NCBI RefSeq assembly: GCF_001617365.1
Contig: NZ_LVJR01000019.1
Span: 33,260 to 97,259, forward strand
Direction of reading: 5' to 3'
From: Rhodanobacter sp. FW104-R8
GTDB lineage: Bacteria; Pseudomonadota; Gammaproteobacteria; Xanthomonadales; Rhodanobacteraceae
DNA: 64,000 nt
Positions 60,668 through 64,000 of this stretch are shown here, piece by piece (the first letter of the stretch is position 1; each line of letters opens with the position of its first letter). The translations under genes and the position numbers were made by a program. Under the pieces are notes generated by a model, which was not told the DNA's origin, ran no database searches, and was given only the letters and a program-made list of their open reading frames with translations.

Positions 60668-60733
60668 GCGATCGATCTTTGGCAAGAGCGCCAGCAGCGA
60701 CGGCCGCGGGCGCCAGCGTGGGGGAAGGGAATG

Positions 60734-60901
60734 TCAGCGCGAGGTCAGCCAGCGGGCGCGCAGACGCGTCTCGCCGGGCAGACGCTGCCAGTGTTGGATG
60801 AGCAGCGGACGCGGGGGCACGCCCGCCGGGTGCAGCGGCGGACGAGCCGGCGCAGCGCGCGGTGCGCGCGAGGATGGCAGTAGAAGGGTAAGCAGGAGCA
60901 T
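60734..60901 (-). CDS. small Pro/Arg-rich peptide upstream of the porin
   Basis: The product is 55 residues, beginning MLLLTLLLPSSRAPRAAPAR, a short hydrophobic start followed by Pro/Arg-rich sequence. GGAGG lies nine bases before the ATG, which supports translation. It could be a leader peptide or a small secreted protein; no family is recognised. Confidence 0.5.
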   Translation of the reverse strand: MLLLTLLLPSSRAPRAAPARPPLHPAGVPPRPLLIQHWQRLPGETRLRARWLTSR

Positions 60902-60941
60902 GGCTCGCCTCCAGTCCGCAGACCGGGGGGCGAGCGGGACG

Positions 60942-61055
60942 TCAGGAGTGCCCGCCCGCGACCGGTGCGCGGGATGTGTACACGTTGGGCTGAACCTCGG
61001 CAGCAACCGGCGCCGATGGCGCGATCACTGCGTTGGTACTCGGATAGATGTCCAT
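60942..61055 (-). CDS. possible very small ORF at the head of the porin-NRAMP operon
   Basis: The product is 37 residues (MDIYPSTNAVIAPSAPVAAE...). The ribosome site is weak (CCGAG) and nothing is recognised; the call rests on its position and stop spacing. Confidence 0.25.
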   Translation of the reverse strand: MDIYPSTNAVIAPSAPVAAEVQPNVYTSRAPVAGGHS

Positions 61056-61120
61056 GGGTCTCGGATGCAGCAAATAAATGCCCGCGGGCGATCCGCCGGG
61101 TGCGCGTACGCTAATTGCCC

Positions 61121-61138
61121 TTGACGTTGAAGTCAACG
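61121..61138 (-). promoter_or_regulatory. palindrome and possible promoter of the porin-NRAMP operon
   Basis: CGTTGA-AG-TCAACG (61125-61138) overlaps TTGAC-N6-GTCAA (61121-61136). On the minus strand it supplies a -35-like TTGACT with TAGCGT 17 bp downstream. A metal-responsive regulator site is possible, but no regulator gene is carried by the element. Confidence 0.35.
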
Positions 61139-61291
61139 ATATTTGTGTCACGGCGATGGAATCATTGCCCGGGAAGGGAAGATTTGGGTGATGCCGTTCG
61201 GCTAACGGCGCGGTCGATTGCAGCTGGCAGTCGTGTCAGAGAGCAAACTTCAATGCGCTCACCGGCATGCCAAAGCGATCGCCGGGGTCAG

Positions 61292-62455
61292 TCATGGCAT
61301 CTCTCCGCGAGGCACCGAGGTCCCGATGCGTGTTTTCGTAGTACTGGCATGTCGTGCATCTTCTTCTGCATGAACATAGATCGACGTCGTGCCGATGGAG
61401 CTATGACGCAGGTTCTGCTGGATGTGGTGGATCGGAGTGCCATCCTCGGCCTGGTGCGTGGCGGCCGTATGCCGCAGCCAATGCGTCGAGGCGCGGCGCA
61501 CTCGTGTGGCCTTGACCTCATCCTGCTGTTGCAGTGTCTCGGCTACGCGCCGGAAGGTGTCCTTGACGATCTGGTAGACCGCCGTGGGCGTCAGCGGGGA
61601 CGATCGTCCGGCGATGCCAAGAATGGCCGGGATGTTGCCGTCGCCCGAAGGCAACGCGGGCAAGCCGTGGAAGCGCCGATAGCGTGCGAAGTCGTCCATG
61701 AGACCGTCGCTCAGGGGGACGGTGCCTTCGACGCCACCTTTCCCCACGGTGTGCAACCACCACCGCCCACGGATAGGTTGGAAATCGTTTTCGTTGGCGG
61801 CCGCGGCTTCGGCGGCTCGTAGTGCGGTTTCATAGAGGAAGCGAAGCACCCAGCGAGCGCGTTCGTAGCGTTGCCGTTCCCGCATGGAGTCCTGCGGCCA
61901 ATCGTCGACGACGCGTAACACCTCTTCCCAGATGGCACGGTCCAAGTAGCGTTCGATCGTGCGTCGAGTGCCTCGGCGTGCCCGTTGTCGCTGCAGGACG
62001 AACGGACTGCCCGCGAGATAGCCGGCACGCACGAGGTAATTGAACAGTCCCGCAAGAATGCCCAAGGCCTGGCGACGGCTGCGCTCGGCCAACGGACCGA
62101 CCAACAGTCGCCGATGCTCGCCGCGACGGGCGAGACCGGCGTCGCACCAGGTCGCAGGGGGCTGAGCAAGAAACGCCTCATAAGCGATCACATCCTCGCG
62201 AGTGAGACTCGACACCGGCTTGCCACGGATTTGCGTGGCCCAAAGCAGCAAGCGTTCGGCCTCTTTGCGATAGCTGCGGAAGGTATGCGGCGAGTCGTGA
62301 TATTCCGCCAGCCACAGGCCGATCGCGGCCACGTCGTCGTTGGCGGCGATCTGCCGCGCCACGCTGGCCGAGGCGCGATTGGCGCCAGCGCATCCCGACA
62401 GGGTGGACGGCAAGGCTTGGGGCAACGCTAGAAGGTTCGCTGCAGGCTCCGTCAT
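61292..62455 (-). CDS. tnpS: tyrosine recombinase TnpS (cointegrate resolvase)
   Basis: The product is 387 residues. The C-terminal catalytic residues are an Arg in YETALRAAEA, H325-x-x-R328 (HWLRH), H351 and the nucleophile Y360 (TTSIYVHAEE). The N-terminal SAM-like DNA-binding domain (DSPHTFRSYRKEAERLLLWA) is present. It is divergent from tnpT with a 167-bp gap, the arrangement of the Tn4651 group, in which TnpS and TnpT resolve cointegrates. The ATG at 62455 (GGAAAG upstream) is preferred over 62506. Confidence 0.9.
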   Translation of the reverse strand: MTEPAANLLALPQALPSTLSGCAGANRASASVARQIAANDDVAAIGLWLAEYHDSPHTFRSYRKEAERLLLWATQIRGKPVSSLTREDVIAYEAFLAQPPATWCDAGLARRGEHRRLLVGPLAERSRRQALGILAGLFNYLVRAGYLAGSPFVLQRQRARRGTRRTIERYLDRAIWEEVLRVVDDWPQDSMRERQRYERARWVLRFLYETALRAAEAAAANENDFQPIRGRWWLHTVGKGGVEGTVPLSDGLMDDFARYRRFHGLPALPSGDGNIPAILGIAGRSSPLTPTAVYQIVKDTFRRVAETLQQQDEVKATRVRRASTHWLRHTAATHQAEDGTPIHHIQQNLRHSSIGTTSIYVHAEEDARHASTTKTRIGTSVPRGEMP

Positions 62456-62622
62456 GCTTTCCGATGTCTGACGCCATGGGAAACGTAGCGTACAGCCAAA
62501 AGACATTCGATTATGGAAGTTATCGTAAAATTCCTGATTAAATCGTTATGCATGTAACGTAATACTGTGATATACACATCAGGTGTTCCGCGAAATTCAC
62601 CCTCCGAGCGACGGGAGCCGCC
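62456..62622. other. putative resolution site (rst/res) between tnpS and tnpT
   Basis: An AT-rich 167-bp intergenic region in a GC-rich element. It contains an imperfect dyad CGATT-N2-GGAA ... TTCC-N6-AATCG (62508-62545) suited to two recombinase monomers, and further small repeats (GTAACGTAATAC, TATACAC). By analogy with Tn4651 this is where TnpS acts with TnpT and from where both genes are transcribed. Confidence 0.65.
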
Positions 62623-63606
62623 ATGAGCCGTGTCAGTGATACCCGTCAACGTACTCGTGAGGCCGCGGCCCAACTGGTCGCCGGCGGCAAACGATCACAC
62701 GAAATCACCGTCGACCAGATCTATGCCGCCATCCAGCAGGGCAGCCGTACCACCATCAACGACGAGTTGAAGTTGTGGAAGGACGAACGAGCCAAGGCCG
62801 ATGCGGTCGGCGCCGATCTACCGCCGGCGATCGCCGATGCCATGCGCTCACTCTGGGTGGCCGCCGTAGAACAGGGGGAGAAGGTCTTCAACGAGCACCG
62901 TCAGGCGCTGGAATCCGATCTGGAAGCACAGAGGCGCGCGTACGATGACGTTGCTGTCGAACGGGATGCGGCACAGGCCACGGTTCATCAGCTGCAGCAC
63001 GAGGTCAGTCAGCTACGCGAGCAAGGCATCGAGGTGCAGCAGCAGCTCACCCGGGAAACCGAGGCCAAGCGCGATGCCCTTGGCCAAGTCCAAGCCTTGC
63101 AGCACGAAGTGGCGGCCGTTCGCACCGACATGGCTCAGCAACGAGAGGCCGCACTGCAGGCTCACGACCGATTGACCGCCGAATTCCAGGCGACCATTGC
63201 CGCCCGCGACGCTGCGTTTCAGGTGGAACGGGATAAATCCAACGAGCGCATGGAGGCCGCTCAGGCCCGCATGCTGCAAGAAACCGATGCCGCGCGGGAA
63301 GGACAGCGGCATGCAGAGCAGCAATTGGCCAAGCTGCGGCAACGTAGCGAAGACCAGCAGACCAGCCTCACGGAATTGCGACTGGACATGGCGCGTCTTC
63401 GCCGGGAATTGGCGGAGGGCGAAGCGCGCTTGGCGGCGGTGGCCACCATCACGGGCGAGCGCGATCAGCTTGCCTTGGAGCTGGCTGGCGCGCGGGGACA
63501 GGTCAGCGGCTTGAAGGCGGCACTTCAGTCAGCGGAAGCCCGCGCAGTGGCCGCAGAGAACCAGTTGACTATGGCCCACAAACGCCGTCAATCCAAGCAA
63601 AAATGA
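62623..63606 (+). CDS. tnpT: TnpT, coiled-coil resolution accessory protein
   Basis: The product is 327 residues. A KfrA-like N-terminal DNA-binding domain (about 1-100, ITVDQIYAAIQQGSRTTINDELKLW) is followed by a long coiled coil rich in Gln/Glu/Ala/Arg (about 105-320). In Tn4651, TnpT binds the resolution site and helps TnpS. It is the last gene before the right end. Confidence 0.88.
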   Translation: MSRVSDTRQRTREAAAQLVAGGKRSHEITVDQIYAAIQQGSRTTINDELKLWKDERAKADAVGADLPPAIADAMRSLWVAAVEQGEKVFNEHRQALESDLEAQRRAYDDVAVERDAAQATVHQLQHEVSQLREQGIEVQQQLTRETEAKRDALGQVQALQHEVAAVRTDMAQQREAALQAHDRLTAEFQATIAARDAAFQVERDKSNERMEAAQARMLQETDAAREGQRHAEQQLAKLRQRSEDQQTSLTELRLDMARLRRELAEGEARLAAVATITGERDQLALELAGARGQVSGLKAALQSAEARAVAAENQLTMAHKRRQSKQK

Positions 63607-63679
63607 GGACGGGACAGGAACAGGTAGAGAGTGCAAGGAGAAGTAATCTATCTCTATGATTTCAAAAGAGAATATGACT

Positions 63680-63717
63680 TCTACTTATCAAAATTACACG
63701 TATCTCGGCTCAACCCC
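63680..63717 (-). repeat. right terminal inverted repeat (IRR)
   Basis: Read inward from the end it starts GGGGTTGAGCCGAGATACGT and matches the left end at 32 of 33 positions. It is directly followed by TATGC, the target duplication. Confidence 0.95.
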
Positions 63718-63861
63718 TATGCGATCTGGACCGGCATCGGCGCGGTCGGTGCGGTGGCGCTCGGCATCGTGCTGTTCGGCGATCCGGCCACGTGGCCGCG
63801 GCTGTTGTGCGTTGCGCTGATCTTGATAGGAATCGTCGGCCTGAAGCTCACGGCCAGCTAG
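63718..63861 (+). pseudogene. gdx: 3' part of the disrupted guanidinium exporter (gdx/sugE)
   Basis: It starts with the duplicated TATGC and encodes YAIWTGIGAVGAVALGIVLF through ILIGIVGLKLTAS and a stop, which are helix 3-4 sequences of Gdx/SugE. In phase with 51324-51497 it completes a 105-residue protein. A frame starting at GTG 63631 inside the element reads through the right end into this part. Confidence 0.95.
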
Positions 63862-63879
63862 CTGAAGCCCAGAGTTTCG

Positions 63880-63949
63880 AGGGCGGGCACGGCCCGCCGC
63901 TCTCGTGGAAACCATTCAACTGCAGAAGCCGGCGGGCGGTGCCCGCCCT
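63880..63949. repeat. REP-like palindromic element, family A
   Basis: Arms AGGGCGGGCAC and GTGCCCGCCCT with inner GCCCGCCGCTCT and AGCCGGCGGGC match the 4257-4339 element. It lies 18 bp after the gdx stop and probably formed the 3' end of its original transcript. Confidence 0.85.
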
Positions 63950-63959
63950 TGTATTCTGA

Positions 63960-63986
63960 TTTTGCCCGAGTCGCGCTTGGGCAAAA
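63960..63986. terminator. hairpin near the right edge
   Basis: TTTTGCCC and GGGCAAAA pair around an 11-nt loop. It lies after the family A repeat; the gene beyond is outside the window. Confidence 0.5.
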
Positions 63987-64000
63987 GGGTGTCCGGATGC

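Larger units (their letters stand above)
51503..63717. mobile_element. complete Tn3-family transposon, 12,215 bp, Tn4651-type layout
   Basis: The element is bounded by inverted repeats with 32 of the first 33 positions matching, and by a 5-bp duplication TATGC. It carries tnpA (52218-55178), a tyrosine recombinase tnpS (61292-62455) and a coiled-coil partner tnpT (62623-63606) around an AT-rich intergenic site. Cargo is a truncated cusA-cusF fusion, a small protein (57275-57496), a one-helix protein, an NRAMP-like transporter, an OprB-type porin, small ORFs at 60734-61055 and a protein of unknown function next to the left end. It splits the gdx gene. Confidence 0.95.

Noticed and set aside
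61115..61822. A 235-codon plus-strand frame at the right part of the transposon
   Set aside because: It lies mostly antisense to tnpS and shows no motifs.

Overview
The window is a high-G+C chromosomal segment of a gammaproteobacterium, most likely of the order Xanthomonadales (Rhodanobacter/Dyella/Lysobacter-like). The evidence is the miaA-hfq-hflX-hflK-hflC-DUF2065-purA order, a pair of S46 dipeptidyl-peptidases, and families of palindromic intergenic repeats. The placement is inferred from gene content only.

Region by region: 1-4.3 kb holds the start of a TerC membrane protein, prpD, an OmpA-type porin with a strong terminator, and an RsuA/RluB pseudouridine synthase. 4.3-10.5 kb holds the threonine degradation genes kbl and tdh around a large DUF748 envelope protein. 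10.6-17.4 kb holds three exported hydrolases (one unassigned, two S46 peptidases) that share an upstream element. 17.6-24 kb is the miaA-to-purA cluster. 24-27.9 kb is an alanine catabolism unit (Lrp-type regulator, dadA, alr/dadX) followed by an HD hydrolase. 28-38.5 kb is a type I restriction-modification locus with a GmrSD-like DUF262 protein and a Fic protein between hsdS and hsdR, ending in a YgjP-type metallopeptidase. 38.5-43.4 kb holds an Ala-rich exported protein, a subtilisin-like protease, an ECF sigma/anti-sigma pair and a PAS-GGDEF diguanylate cyclase. 43.5-47.5 kb holds gcvP under a tandem glycine riboswitch, a VOC protein and tRNA-Leu(CAG). 47.6-51.3 kb is an overlapping rnr-rlmB-membrane protein operon.

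From 51.3 kb to the end, the guanidinium exporter gene (gdx/sugE), which has a guanidine-II (mini-ykkC) riboswitch, is split by a complete 12,215-bp Tn3-family transposon (51503-63717). The element has near-identical terminal inverted repeats and a 5-bp target duplication (TATGC). It carries tnpA at its left end and divergent tnpS/tnpT around a putative resolution site at its right end, the Tn4651-type layout. Its cargo is a 5'-truncated cusA fused to a CusF-like domain, an OprB-type porin, an NRAMP-like transporter with altered metal-site motifs, and several small genes. Joining the two gdx pieces through one copy of the target duplication restores an intact 105-residue exporter, so the insertion looks recent.

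The most notable points are the transposon and its exact excision scar, the orphaned guanidine riboswitch, the NRAMP-porin cassette, the composite restriction/Fic island with a possible leaderless partner gene, and the duplicated promoter-plus-start module ahead of the secreted hydrolases.
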